The notes below the pieces were generated by a model. That model saw only the letters and a list, made by a program, of their open reading frames with translations, searched no databases and was not told the origin of the DNA. A program made the position numbers and the translations under genes. A stretch of 64,000 nt of DNA from Alopecurus myosuroides. Lineage: Eukaryota; Streptophyta; Magnoliopsida; Poales; Poaceae. Of this stretch, positions 24,089-33,739 are shown in pieces. The stretch covers positions 49,981,682 to 50,045,681 of the forward strand of contig CM054059.1 in the NCBI GenBank assembly GCA_028641055.1, read 5' to 3'. Each line of letters opens with the position of its first letter. Position 1 is the stretch's first letter.

Positions 24089-24107
24089 CCCCACGGTGGG
24101 CGCCAAC
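24089..24107 (-). other. Primer binding site of the old Gypsy element
   Basis: The plus-strand block CCCACGGTGGGCGCCAAC directly precedes the LTR. On the minus strand it reads GTTGGCGCCCACCGTGGG immediately after the LTR end, ending in the TGGCGCC of a tRNA 3' end. The identical block is present at 49743-49760. I do not assign the tRNA. Confidence 0.75.
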
Positions 24108-24652
24108 TGTCGAGACATCGTAGTAGAGTTTATAGACGGGGGTGCCATGAGCCTACTGGTAGAACCGCGGCGGGACGTGATAACACAACAAATGAGAACA
24201 CGGAGTTTTACCTAGGTTCGGTACGACGCAACTATGCGACGTTCCTACTCCCGTAATCTTACTAAATCAGGGCTGAAGTCTGAAGTATACAAAGTACAAT
24301 GTGAGTATGGTTTCACTAACTTGGCGAGGATCAACTTTTCGGCGGGTTGGCTTCTAGCTAATTATCTATCTGTTCTTGCTCTCGTCCGGCTTTATATAGA
24401 TAGCCGGATTAGAGCTTACAGAAAGGAAACCTATAAGACTACGGAAAGTATCTAACTTGGAAAGTAAGGAATCCATCTTCTCCTCCAATCCGCACCACTT
24501 TGGGCCGTGGTACGGGTTCTTCTAGAATCCGGCTTCCTGCGCGTCAGCTTACTGGGCCGCCCAATGGATCTTAATCCATTACCTGCGGGCCATCCTGATA
24601 ATCCGGCTTTTGGCCAATGTTAGACATACCCCTGGTTGGCATATATCAGACA
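24108..24652 (-). repeat. 5' LTR (minus sense) of the old Gypsy element
   Basis: 545 bp, TGTCGAGACATCG...CATATATCAGACA on the plus strand, complete and uninterrupted. A minus-strand TATATAAA box is in the segment CTTTATATAGATAGCC near 24390-24405. Confidence 0.9.
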
Positions 24653-25097
24653 CTCTCCATGAAAAACCAGGTGTTATAACCATGCATGAAACCATCACAT
24701 ATAAGATGGTCTTCAACAGTTTCTAAATCTAGCCAGAATCTGTTACCACAATTTTTGCAAGGGCACATTATTGTGTTGTTTTTTGCAGAATTTTTTAATG
24801 CAAACTCTATAAATGTTGCTACTCCATTGACAAATTGTTGACTAGACCTTGGTGCTTGCAACCAAGTCTTATCCATTCAAGATTGGATTGCACTAGCTAC
24901 ATCATAGCAGTTTTACTTCATGTCAGTACACAATATATGAAAAGCAATATTAAAACCAGAAATAAATACACTTCTACTGAATAACACACTTTATTTCACC
25001 ATGATAATCTCTAACAGTTCGTGAAAGAAAAACAGAATGAAAATAAACTAACAAAATAAAAACTCATTGTGATTCCCAACACCCACTCTCTCACTGC

Positions 25098-25768
25098 CTA
25101 CCACTCCCTAGTACGCTTCTTCAATGGGTTGAAGTACAGAGAGAAGAAACCCCTCTCGTACACATCTAGACGCCTATAAATCTGGTAGGCAGCATACACA
25201 TCCCTAGCAGCATATTCTATGTGTTTCTGTGACAGGGGTGAATTCTTCCACATTTCATGCTCCTTGGTACCAAACCGTCCTTCATGTTCCTGTAGTACTC
25301 ATCTATCACAACAGCAGCAACATCCTTGAGTCCTTACTTCTTGGTTCTTGGATTCTCGTTGTCACGGTCTCTCTAGATACGCTGAATGTCCTTGTGTGTC
25401 ATAATACTAAATCCATATCTAACCATGACTCTTTTATCTTGACAAATGTCGAAACCAGCAAAAGTGTAACGCCAATTGTGTAAGAAGCCATGAAGCAGAT
25501 CACTATGTTTATCGGCATGGCACGCGTGATAAACCAAACACTCCTTCCCCATACACAATTGGAGGACAGCAACCTTCCGAGGAAAGATATAAGATCCGCG
25601 GCAACTGGTGTACTCCACATCAACTCCTACGATCTTCCTACTGGCAGCATCAAGCACAGCGTGAATCTTCTCGAGCCACGCATCAACGTTGTCAGCCTTG
25701 TTGGTGTAAACAACGTTAAGCTCCATGGTTCCATGACAAGGAACCTTGTATTCATGGCAGAAGGCCAT
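25098..25768 (-). pseudogene. DEDDy 3'-5' exonuclease (RNase D/WRN-like) carried by the CACTA
   Basis: This is a Werner-type 3'-5' exonuclease domain. From ATG at 25768 the frame runs through VGVDVEYTS (ExoI, D-x-E), PRKVAVLQLCMGKECLVYHA, YTFAGFDICQDKRVM (ExoII Asp) and on to SQKHIEYAARDVYAAYQIY (ExoIII, Y-x3-D) before TAG at 25098. All metal-binding residues and the Tyr are retained. Breaks: TAG after THKDIQRI (25373), TAA before GLKDVAAVV, and a one-base loss in a T run near 25275 shifting the frame ahead of EHEMWKNSPLSQ. A TATA box 89 bp upstream and a CT-rich leader suggest its own promoter. It sits immediately upstream of TNP2 in the same orientation. Function within a transposon is unknown; trimming of excised ends would be speculation. 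Confidence 0.85.
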
Positions 25769-25856
25769 AATGTTGGAGATCTAGATAGTGGGAAGGGAGG
25801 AATAGGAAGAGGGAGAGAAAGAGGAAGAGCAAGATGTGATATGCGAACGCCCTGTT

Positions 25857-25864
25857 TATTTATA
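25857..25864 (-). promoter_or_regulatory. TATA box of the exonuclease gene
   Basis: Minus strand TATAAATA, about 89 bp upstream of the ATG at 25768 and followed by a C/T-rich leader (25850-25780), a typical plant core promoter layout. Confidence 0.6.
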
Positions 25865-25916
25865 GGACGGAACCAGGGGAGTTGCTATGAGATAAGATAA
25901 GGATGAATTATTTTTC

Positions 25917-26042
25917 GCAGCAACCCTAACAGTAATGATAACCACCCTATAAAAACGGTAACAACATAACTGAAGGAAAATACTTTCGCAACAACCCTAA
26001 CAGTAATGATAACAACCCTATAAAAACGGTAACAACATAACA
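25917..26042. repeat. Tandem ~67-bp duplication upstream of the exonuclease gene
   Basis: Two near-identical copies contain GCAACAACCCTAACAGTAATG followed by ATAACAACCCTATAAAAACGG and TAACAACATAAC. They start near 25917 and 25985 with few differences, and lie just upstream of the TATA box in the exonuclease promoter. Confidence 0.8.
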
Positions 26043-26690
26043 AACAGTTTGTAAATATAATTGATTGACAAGACTTGTTTTACAGTAAACAGTTTTAATT
26101 AACAAACTAACAAGCACTTGCAAGCAAATAAAGCAATCAACAATTGTAAAAATAATTGTGAGCACTTGCAAGCAAAGAACTTACAAGCACTTGGAATTAA
26201 CAAACATTTTCTCTGAAAGAATGCAACAGTTCAAAAATAAAGCAACTACACCTACAGCAAGAGCAACTACAGAGCAATGTTAATCAATTAATTTCTGTCA
26301 GCATCAATTGCATCAACATATAATTGTAACCATTAGTGCAATTTCTGTAACAGAGCAATTTCTATAAGCAATTCCTATAACAGAGCAACTTCATAACTTA
26401 ATTTCAACAACATCAGTGCATTTCTAAAACCAACAACTATTAAGAGCATTTGCATCAGTTAACAGTGGATGCATAAGAGTAGTTATAAAAAGTTAATTAA
26501 TTAAGGCATCACATCAGAGCAGTTAAGTACTGCAAGCAATCAGTTCAACTAGGCCTTGCAAGCAATTAGTTCATTCGTAGGGCACATTCCATGAAAGCAA
26601 TCAGTTCATTCATAAGTATCAACCAATCAATCAAACTTGAACACTTAACTGAAAGCAATCAACAAGAACAATGATCTGAAGAGGGGGAAA
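26043..26690. other. AT-rich spacer without a gene
   Basis: No plausible frame. Short degenerate repeats such as GCAAGCAATCAGTTCA and AACAGAGCAATTTCT recur several times. Confidence 0.5.
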
Positions 26691-27220
26691 ATTGAGACGA
26701 ACCAGAACCTCCTTGCGTAGTTATAGGAACTTAGTGTGGATGGCGAAGGAGAGATCTAGTCGGATCCATGCGCAGCGGAGGAAGAGTCGCGGCCGTGGAG
26801 AAGATACGGCGCCGAGATCTCTCCTTCGCGGATGCATGCTGTGGTGGAGCGCCGCGTTCGGTGCAGCGTGGAGGAGAGGAGCGCGGTGGAGGAGCGTGGC
26901 GGAGAGCAGCGCGAGTGGGGAATTGAGCTAGGGATTGGAATCCCCTCCACAGATACAACTGCGAGTGGCTCTATGACAGGGGGTTTAGTGAGAAAAATAA
27001 GGAGGTGGGAGGACGTCCTTTCGCAAGTAAAAATGCTATGAGGATTTTTAAGAAAAACTGACACGAAGCACTATAAGTGACGACGAACCGGTGCCTTTTT
27101 CCACTTCACTCTCTGCACCTAGGGTTTCTCCGCCTTGGCAGCCTCTCCTCCTCCACCGCCACCGCAGCCTCTCTCTTCCTCCGCTGCAGCTTCTACGACG
27201 AGATCCTCTTCTTCCAGCGG
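26691..27220. promoter_or_regulatory. Candidate divergent promoter and leader exons
   Basis: To the left (minus) lies a GC-rich leader-like stretch, 26960-26700, ending at a CTTCAG-like splice context. To the right (plus) lies a leader with CACTTCACTCTCTGCACCTAG, GCC-rich repeats and a 5' splice site CAGCGG|GTATGA at 27220/27221. The two leader-like segments are back to back around 26990-27080, between the minus-strand exonuclease/TNP2 side and the plus-strand B3-like cluster. No clear TATA box in this interval; this is inference from base composition and splice signals. Confidence 0.4.
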
Positions 27221-28556
27221 GTATGACATCCTGATCTTGATCTCTAGGATTTTGTAGATCTTGCTCTTTACTTTGTCTAGATCTTGCTCTGTATGATTCT
27301 GTAGATCTTGATTTGTACTTGATCTGCTTCTTGCTTGCTAGATTTGTTGAATCTTGCTCTCTAGGATTTTGTAGATCTTGCTCTGTAGTTTTTGTAGATC
27401 TTGCTCTGTATGATTTTGTAGATCTTTCTCTATACTTGATATGCTTCTTGCTCGCTAGATTTATTGGATCCTGCTCTCTAGTTTTATTGGATCTTGCTCT
27501 GTACTTGATCTACTGCTTGCTCGTTAGATTTTATAGATCATGCTATATAGGGTTTGGTGTCATTGATCTTCATGGACTAGAGAGTTTACTCATTGATCTA
27601 TTCTAATAGCCTGTATTAGGGACTTGGCTTCAGTAGGGTTTGCACTCCTTGATCTATGCTAATGCTATCTAGGGTTTGCTCTCCTTGATCTGCACAGATT
27701 AGGAATTTTACTCAATGATCTAACAATATGTATTAGTGAATTAGCTTCTCTAGGGTTTGTTGTTGTAATTCCATGCTATATCTATCTCTGTAGTTTTACA
27801 ACTGTTTGTTGCTGCTTGGATGATCTATTTTGTAGCATTATGGATTCAAGTAATTGCATAACTTAGTTTGTTGGATCTTACTTGAACTGTACCTGTTTTG
27901 CTCTGTACCTGTTTTGCTTCTTGCTCTCTAGATCTTGCTTTGTAGTTTGTTGGATCTTACTTTATCTGCTATACGATGCTCCCTAGTTTCGTAGGGATTT
28001 TCTCTATATGATGTCATGCTATCTAGGGTTTGCTCTATTTTTTATCTGCATGGATTAGGGATTGCAATCCTTGATCCAATAGCATGTATTAGGGGCTTGA
28101 CTTTAGTAGGGTTTGTTGTTGGATTTATTAGATGCAAGGATTACGAGTCGACGAGTCGATGAGTCGTTCTAAAGGAGCTACTGGTAGACTAGCCTTTTTT
28201 TAAGTCGACCGACTCAGAAGTTGTGACTAGTCACGATTAGTGAAGTCTAGTCGAACGAGTCGAGCGACTCACCTAACTAGTCGAGTCGACAGTTCGAGTC
28301 GACCTCCACGTAGCGATTCGTGAACTAGTCGTCGACTAGTCACGACTAGTCGAGCGACTCTTAGTCAGAGATTAGATGTCATGTTATCTAGATTTGGCTC
28401 TCTTTAGTTTATAGCATTGATTTGTACTTGCATTTTGTAGCATGCTTGACCATTGCATTTTATAGCATGCAAGATCATTCTATTTGTACTTGATAGCATG
28501 CTATTAGGGATTTAACTTCTAATCCATTAGTACTTATTTTCTCTCTAATATTGTAG
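27221..28556 (+). repeat. Leader intron of the first B3-like gene, made of GATCTTGCTCT repeats
   Basis: Bounded by GG|GTATGACATCC and AATATTGTAG|TTGAAG, 9 bp before the start codon. It contains many degenerate copies of TTGTAGATCTTGCTCTGTA and TAGGGTTTGCTCTCCTTGATC, plus a hAT-like MITE. A long 5' leader intron of this kind is common in highly expressed plant genes. Confidence 0.6.
28135..28370. mobile_element. hAT-like MITE with 8-bp target duplication
   Basis: 236 bp flanked by ATTAGATG at 28127-28134 and 28371-28378. Ends are CAAGGATTACGAGTCG and, inverted, CTCTGACTAAGAGTCG, matching at 11 of 16 positions. The interior is dense in palindromic words GACTAGTC, GTCGAC and CGACTAGTCG. An 8-bp duplication and CA-type ends fit the hAT superfamily. 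It lies in the leader intron, so it need not disrupt the gene. Confidence 0.65.
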
Positions 28557-28564
28557 TTGAAGCA

Positions 28565-29569
28565 ATGGGAAAAGGCAAGAAGGAACTCATTGTCATCCAC
28601 GATAGTTCTGACAAAGAGTACAATTATTACAAGTCTAAGCAAGGAAGAAGCAAGGTCTGCAAAGATCTTGATGACAGTTCTGAAGAAGAATTCAGTTATT
28701 ACAAGTCCAAGCAGGGACATGCATCTGGCAGCAACAAGGTCTGCAGAGAAGCTCCAGATCCTGATTACGCAATCTTTCTAAAGCAGCACCTGAATCTGGA
28801 AGCCCTTGCTGATGCCCTGCTTCCAAAGATGTCAAGAAGAAAATGAAAATAGCCTCTGCTGATGCCCCTGGCTCTAGTAAGCTGAAGAAGAAAAAGAAGG
28901 TTCCCGAAGAAGATCTGCTGCTCAGAGGTATGGTCATACTATGCACTGTAAATTTGGTCAAGCATATACATGTGTCGGAGTGCATTAACAATCATACACA
29001 TTGATGTTGTAGGACCTTATGGTGTTCTCCATGGTGGGAAGCAACCTTTTGATGACAATTGCATGTTTGGGAACGATATGTTCGTGACGAAGGACCAGCA
29101 GGAGTATCTCAAGGATTGGAGTGAAGAAGTAGACACCAATGAGAAGTTTTATGTGCACAGGATGACAAACTCCAATGTCATTAATGGAAAGTGCAAAATG
29201 GTAAGAATCTGAAAACTGAAAGTGCAGTTTGTGCTTACTAACTTAAGTGTCATTATATTACTAACAAGATTGTTACTAATGTTAGAGGACATTGGCGCAA
29301 AGTACTCCAAGCAGTACCTTCATGGGAAACTCAAGCAGGAGACAAGGGTGCCAGTGCAGTGCATTAACAGTAACGTGAAGTTTTCCGTTAAGATGAAGAT
29401 AGGGCAGGGTAAGAACAATGCCATGATGACCACAGAGTGGCCAAAAGTCGTGTTGGAGTACGGAGTTCAGGAGGATGAAATATGGATGTTCGTCTTCGGA
29501 TCTCCTCCAGCAGGTGGCTTGGAATGCTTGTTGGTACCATTGTCAATTACCTCTGCCAAGAAGCCTTGA
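28565..29569 (+). pseudogene. B3-like domain gene 1 in the CACTA (one frameshift)
   Basis: Three coding exons: 28565-28927, 29013-29200 and 29288-29569. Exon 1 is charged, with a repeated unit (YYKSKQGR / YYKSKQGH) and a Lys-rich segment (KLKKKKKV), possibly a nuclear localisation signal. Exons 2-3 read GPYGVLHGGKQPFDD ... NGKCKM|DIGAKYSKQYLHGKL ... TTEWPKVVLEYGVQEDEIWMFVFG. The last part has the W..V....V..+..+.+F pattern at the end of B3 DNA-binding domains. Exon 1 is 363 nt, one short of the phase needed for exon 2: the frame of MGKGKKEL ends at 28846 in SRRK while the continuation KKKMKIASAD is one frame away, so about one base has been lost near 28810-28828. Exon phases match gene 2 (31019), so they are paralogues. 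B3 assignment is by pattern only. Confidence 0.55.
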
Positions 29570-30290
29570 ACTGAATGCCAGTGGCACCTGAAGAACTTTT
29601 GTTTAGTTGTATATATGACTACGAACTTGAAGAACTGCAATCCCTTTTGTATTAAGTGGATGGAACAATTTTAAGACTAGTCTATGTATTAAGTAGAATT
29701 CTGTATATCTATATATTTCTGCGAGCTGCCAGTATTATGTTAACTGTGTTTGCTTTTGTTTTTGGAATTCAGACTAACATACCTTGAATGTACAGAAGTA
29801 CACATTCTGGACATAGGTACCTAGTCGACAAGATGTTTTCGATTTTGTTTGAATTTGTTTTCAATTTTGTTTGAACTTGTTTTCCAAATAGTTTTTCATG
29901 TGGTTTGAATTTGGCTCAAACAAAATGCATTTTGTTGTCAACTTAAAATGTGAGTTCACAGTGAAACTATTTTGTTGTCAACTTCAAATGTAAGTTGGTA
30001 GTGAAACTATACTATAACATGTTGGTCTAAACTAAATTTAAGTTGATAGTAAAGCAAAGAATCATTTTGTAAGTTTTTAAATAAACTATTCGTGGAACTT
30101 TTGTGGAAAGGTTTATTCTGAAACTTATAGTAAACCATTTAATAAAATGTTGTTGAGAACTAGATATACATTATTTTATATGGTTATTTCTGAAAGAAAA
30201 ATCGTGGAAGGCCTATTTTGAAACCTTGCTTTCTTGCAAGAAAAAAAATTGGAAAAGACCATGCTATATAAATGTCTGTTCTCATCTACC
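29570..30290 (+). other. 3' flank of B3-like gene 1
   Basis: No coding frame. AT-rich 3' untranslated and intergenic sequence. It holds a local duplication of ATTTTGTTGTCAACTT(A/C)AAATGT followed by AGTGAAACTAT (29928-30010). Confidence 0.5.
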
Positions 30291-31018
30291 AGACAGCATA
30301 ACTCTAGAACAGTCTAGGGTTTTGCCAAGGGAGAAGGACTTCGCGAAGAAACCGCCATCGCACCGTCGTACAGGGGAGTCTTACATCTCCTTCCTCAGTA
30401 AATGATTCTCTCTCATTCCTACTCAGTTCTACTTTCATGCTTCTCTCTTGTTCCTACTCAGTTCTAGTCTCATATTCCCTTCACGGGTCAGATCTGCGCA
30501 AGCAAAGAGGATAAACACTAGATCAACACTAGATCCGTTTCCCCGATGCAAGATCTAGTGTTGATCTAGGGTTTATCCTCTTTGCTTGTGCAGATGTAGT
30601 GATACCATTCTAGGGTTTGTGTTCTTAAATCTTATAGCTAGGTCTTTGCTTTGTTGTTTCATTTCTTTGGCTGCAAGATCTACTGTTTCATTTCTTTGGC
30701 TGCAAGATCTACTGTTTCTCCTCTTTGCTTGCGCAGATGTAGTGATGCCATGCTAGGGTTTGTGTTCAAGAAGCGTACATCTAGGTCTTTGCTATGTTGT
30801 TTCATTTATTTGGCTGCAAGATCTAGTGTATCTCCTCTTTGCTTGTGCAGATGTAGTCATACCATGCTAGGGTTAGTATTCTTGAAGCGTATAGCTAGGT
30901 CTATACTTTGTTCTTGATCATTTGTTTGGCTGCAAGTAACTAGTAATCTGCCCTGTGTACGTGTTGTTCTATTTTTAGTAGTTAATCTAACTTGCACTAT
31001 GTTCATTCCTATTTAAGG
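30291..31018 (+). repeat. Leader exon and repeat-filled leader intron of B3-like gene 2
   Basis: A leader with CTAGGGTTTTGCCAAGGG is followed by a 5' splice site CTCA|GTAAATG at 30397/30398 and a 3' site TATTTAAG at 31017, just before the ATG. The intron has about three copies of a 115- to 130-bp unit with CCTCTTTGCTTG(C/T)GCAGATGTAGT, GCTAGGGTT and TTTGGCTGCAAGATCTA (30541-30935). The same design is seen in gene 1. Confidence 0.65.
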
Positions 31019-31918
31019 ATGTCGAGCGATGACGAACACTTCACAGAAGAAGACGACTACATCGAGGAGGAAGACGACTACGTCGAGCCGGAAGACGACG
31101 ACTACATGAGTGATGATGATGATCTCAGTTCTGAAATGCGGAAGACAAGTATCAGAGGTTAGTTAAACAGTTTGTTTGATGTTGGGAACAAAAAATGCAT
31201 AGGGGTACAATGTTGATCCAATTGTAACGCTATCAATTCCCACGTAGGCCCAGGGATCACAGGAGAAGAATCTTTTGATGTGTACTATATTTTTGGCAAT
31301 GAGGTGGAAATTTATTTTTGGCAAGTGGGGCAGCTGAGGAGTTTGTCTGAAGATTTACCAAGGCCAAAAATAAGAGGTTATGTCTGTAGGCTAACAAAGC
31401 CATTTGTTGATCCTAGGAATGGGATCATGGTGAGTTAACATTTCATATTTTAGATGTCTACTATTTCTTAGAAGCTCAACATATTTTGATAAGTTCAGTA
31501 AATGTCTTAGACATTACAAGATGCTCACTGCTATTTTTATTATGTACTTTTGATTGTTTGCTACAAGGATTAAGTACTCTTTTTCATTTTGCAGGAGTTC
31601 TCACATGAATTCACCAGAAACTACTCTATTCATTTACTGAAGACACCCCACTACAGTGACCCTACTGTGAGTTTAGTAGTGAACAGTTCAGAAAGCAAAG
31701 TGAACAAGTACTACAGGATTAGGATGATCAAAGAAGGTAAGTCAGCAGTAGTCTATGGTTGGCCCGCTGTTGTCAAGTCTTTCAATCTGGAAGAGTGTCA
31801 AATTATCCTCTTCGAATTCAAGGACGAAAGGCGTGCTCCAGTTGACCAGAGAGATCCATTTGGAGTTAGACTAAGGCTTGTAATGACCAAGCTTGATCCT
31901 CAGCCTGGTTTGCTGTAG
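31019..31918 (+). CDS. B3-like domain gene 2 in the CACTA, apparently intact
   Basis: Exons 31019-31157, 31248-31429 and 31595-31918 join in frame to give about 214 residues. All introns are GT-AG. The N-terminus is an acidic tract (DDEHFTEEDDYIEEEDDY ... DDDYMSDDDD). From about residue 46 come GPGITGEESFDVYYIFGNEV and RGYVCRLTKPFVDPRNGIM, then EFSHEFTRNYSIHLL, VVYGWPAVVKSFNLEECQIILFEF. The FS..F.+.. start, the GW..VV segment and the ..ILFEF end follow the plant B3 DNA-binding fold. Exon 2 begins with a split Gly codon and ends at Met|GT exactly as in gene 1, showing tandem duplication. No nonsense codon is seen. Its role is unknown; binding transposon or host DNA would be inference. Confidence 0.6.
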
Positions 31919-32600
31919 GTTAAGCCAATCAAGGACTAAATAGTATGAATGTTGTGCAGCATGTTATGGCTCAGAATGGTAGAACTTGTTCTCAACTGTG
32001 AATACTAAGGTTATGTAATAAGTAGTACTTTATGGCTATGAGCTCGCAATTTTATGAGATAACTAGGCTGTGGATATGAAATTTTTACTGCAATTTGTAC
32101 TCAGTATCTTTAATCATCTGCTGAGGCTAGATTGCCTACATTGTTCTGAACTCTATAGTCAGAACATTGGCATCTAGCATACGTTTGTTCTATTTTGAGA
32201 TCTTACCAGGTGTTCCATTTCTTATTTCTATTGATTTTGTTGTTTGAAAGGTTTTTTGGCCTGATGATCATCCGTCAATTTGTTAGGATAGAATGCCTAC
32301 ATTGTTCTAAACAATGAAGTCAGAACATTTGCTTCTAGCCAACATCTTTTGATTCTATATTTTGTATGTTTTCTGATTATGTAGAAAACAATCGGTGAAG
32401 GTTGCAATGGTAACATTGTTCTGCAATATACAGTCAGAAAATTAGCATGTAGCCAACATTTGGGCCAAGTTTGGCACCTCAGATTTAGTACATAATTCAT
32501 TTTACAAAAAACTTCAGTTTTAAAAGCATGGTTTTTTACTTCAGTATTTTCAGAAACTGAAGTTTTCTCTATAGAGTTCAAAATTTGGGTACAACAGAAG
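31919..32600 (+). repeat. Spacer with three degenerate ~65-bp repeats
   Basis: Three copies (near 32130, 32285 and 32400) of the pattern AATGCCTACATTGTTCT ... AGTCAGAACATT(T/G)GC ... TCTAGCCAACAT. No coding frame is supported. Confidence 0.6.
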
Positions 32601-32815
32601 TGTTGTTTGACACGTGCTACCTCACGGGCCCACGTTTAGTTGGGTACAAATTAATTTAAGGTGCAACTTAATTTATTTTTTGCACCGTGTTCTTTGACAC
32701 GTTGCATCTCACGGGCCCATGTTTAAATGGGTACAAAATAGTTTAAGGTGCAACTTAATTTATTTTTTGCACTGTGTTCTTTGACACGTTGCATCTCACG
32801 GGCCCACGGATAAAC
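32600..32815 (+). repeat. 87-bp tandem repeats upstream of B3-like gene 3
   Basis: About 2.5 copies with GACACGTGCTACC or GACACGTTGCATC at 32609, 32696 and 32783, each followed by TCACGGGCCCA. The first copy has a CACGTG G-box. The array ends about 120 bp before the presumed leader of the gene, so it may be promoter sequence. Confidence 0.7.
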
Positions 32816-32934
32816 GATGGGTCTCTTTGGTTACCCACGAGGGGTACAGTGGACGTGGGGACGTGAAAAACGAGGTGTCTCCTCGGTTTCTACTTACATA
32901 AAGGAACTACCCCCGGCCATATTCACTAGATGCT

Positions 32935-33739
32935 TCACTTTTCACATTGACGGTTTGTTCTAGTACGGTGAGTTCATCCTCTCTCCCATTCTTCCCTCTG
33001 TCTCACATTATGAATCAAGAACATTATATATTCACTTGCTAATGCGTTTTCTCTCCCAAACTTTCTAATTACTCTCTGTTTTCTATTGTTTCTGTAGAAC
33101 CAAAAGGATAAGGATCGAAACAAGAGGGACTAGTACAAAGGAATAGGAGTTTTCCAGTAAGTTTCTTCTCATATGGACTGCCCTAACCGTTTTGTGGATT
33201 TTCTTTTTCCTACTCTCTCAAATCTACTCGTTCTTTATACTCTCTCAAATCTTGCTAGTACTTTGTTGTGGTTTTGATTTGCAACAGTGAGTGTTGATTG
33301 GTACCTCTGAAATCTACTTGTTCTTCATACTATCTCAAAACTTGCTACTACTTTGTTGTGGTTTTGTTTTGGAGCAGTGATTGTCGATTGCTACCTCTGA
33401 AATATTCGCTTGTTCTTCATGTTGTCTCAAATCTTGCTACTACTTTTTTGTGGTTTTATCTTGCTACTATTGTTTTGGAAAAGTGAGTGTTCACTCAATC
33501 TTTTCCCTTTCTTTCACCCTCTATATCAAACGAATCAATATTTTTTGTTGGCTATCCCTTTCGTTCATATTCAACTGGTACTGCGTTTTCTGTACCTTTC
33601 TTTGTGCTTACTGTTCGTTTTATCTATTTATTCACTTTTTAGGGTTTCATAGTAGAAAGAATGATTCTTGGTACGGTTTTTATTTCGAATAAATGATGCC
33701 TATCTCGAGGTATAATATAGTCTTGTCTCTTCTACAGGT
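32935..33739 (+). promoter_or_regulatory. Leader exons and introns of B3-like gene 3
   Basis: A donor TAGTACG|GTGAGTT lies at 32967/32968. A short noncoding exon (about 33098-33158, TTCTGTAG|AACC ... TTTTCCA|GTAAGT) and an acceptor CTTCTACAG at 33737, two bases before ATG, are visible. The intron has repeats of CTCTCAAATCTTGCTACTACTTTGTTGTGG type. This repeats the leader-intron design of genes 1 and 2. Confidence 0.5.

Larger units (their letters stand above)
10874..24652 (-). mobile_element. Old Tat-lineage Ty3/gypsy element inserted in TNP2
   Basis: The LTRs start TGTCGAGACATCG on the plus strand and end at 12835 (CGACA) and 24652 (CAGACA). Flanks are CTCCC (10869-10873) and CTCTC (24653-24657), a 5-bp target duplication with one mismatch. 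The order on the minus strand is PBS, gag, protease, RT, two RNase H domains and integrase, followed by a long spacer with an antisense gene. By eye about 43 of 545 LTR positions differ (~8%), which at 1.3e-8 substitutions per site per year would mean roughly 3 million years (inference). All coding parts carry stops or frameshifts. Confidence 0.9.
7931..24876 (-). pseudogene. TNP2-type CACTA transposase, split by a Gypsy insertion
   Basis: TNP2 is the catalytic transposase of CACTA elements, binding the terminal inverted repeats. The gene starts at 24876 (MDKTWLQAPRSSQQFVNGVA) with the transposase-associated zinc domain CPCKNCGN. It is then interrupted by the Gypsy element 10874-24652 and resumes at 10873. 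Downstream are DELCVNKEEVDQLLLDGFGMY, KLYPGCTTFTK, CPVCNTSRWR, MMRWHLDER and RNIRFGLATDGFNPF. The long TNP2 core is at 10166-9540, DUF4218-like segments at 9464-8467 (GCIAEAYVLDECLTL) and a DUF4216 domain at 8380-7931 (FYGKVLEILELNY, KQVYYVEDL). Breaks: loss of one C near 24659 destroys the expected W..HGE motif, a stop occurs near 10483, and frameshifts lie near 10140, 9500 and 8840. It cannot encode a functional transposase. Confidence 0.9.

Noticed and set aside
27060..27076. CACTATAAGTGACGAC as an internal CACTA terminus
   Set aside because: No subterminal repeats next to it and no inverted partner; it lies in the leader region.
32297..32581. 94-codon minus-strand frame
   Set aside because: Falls in degenerate repeats of the spacer; no motif.
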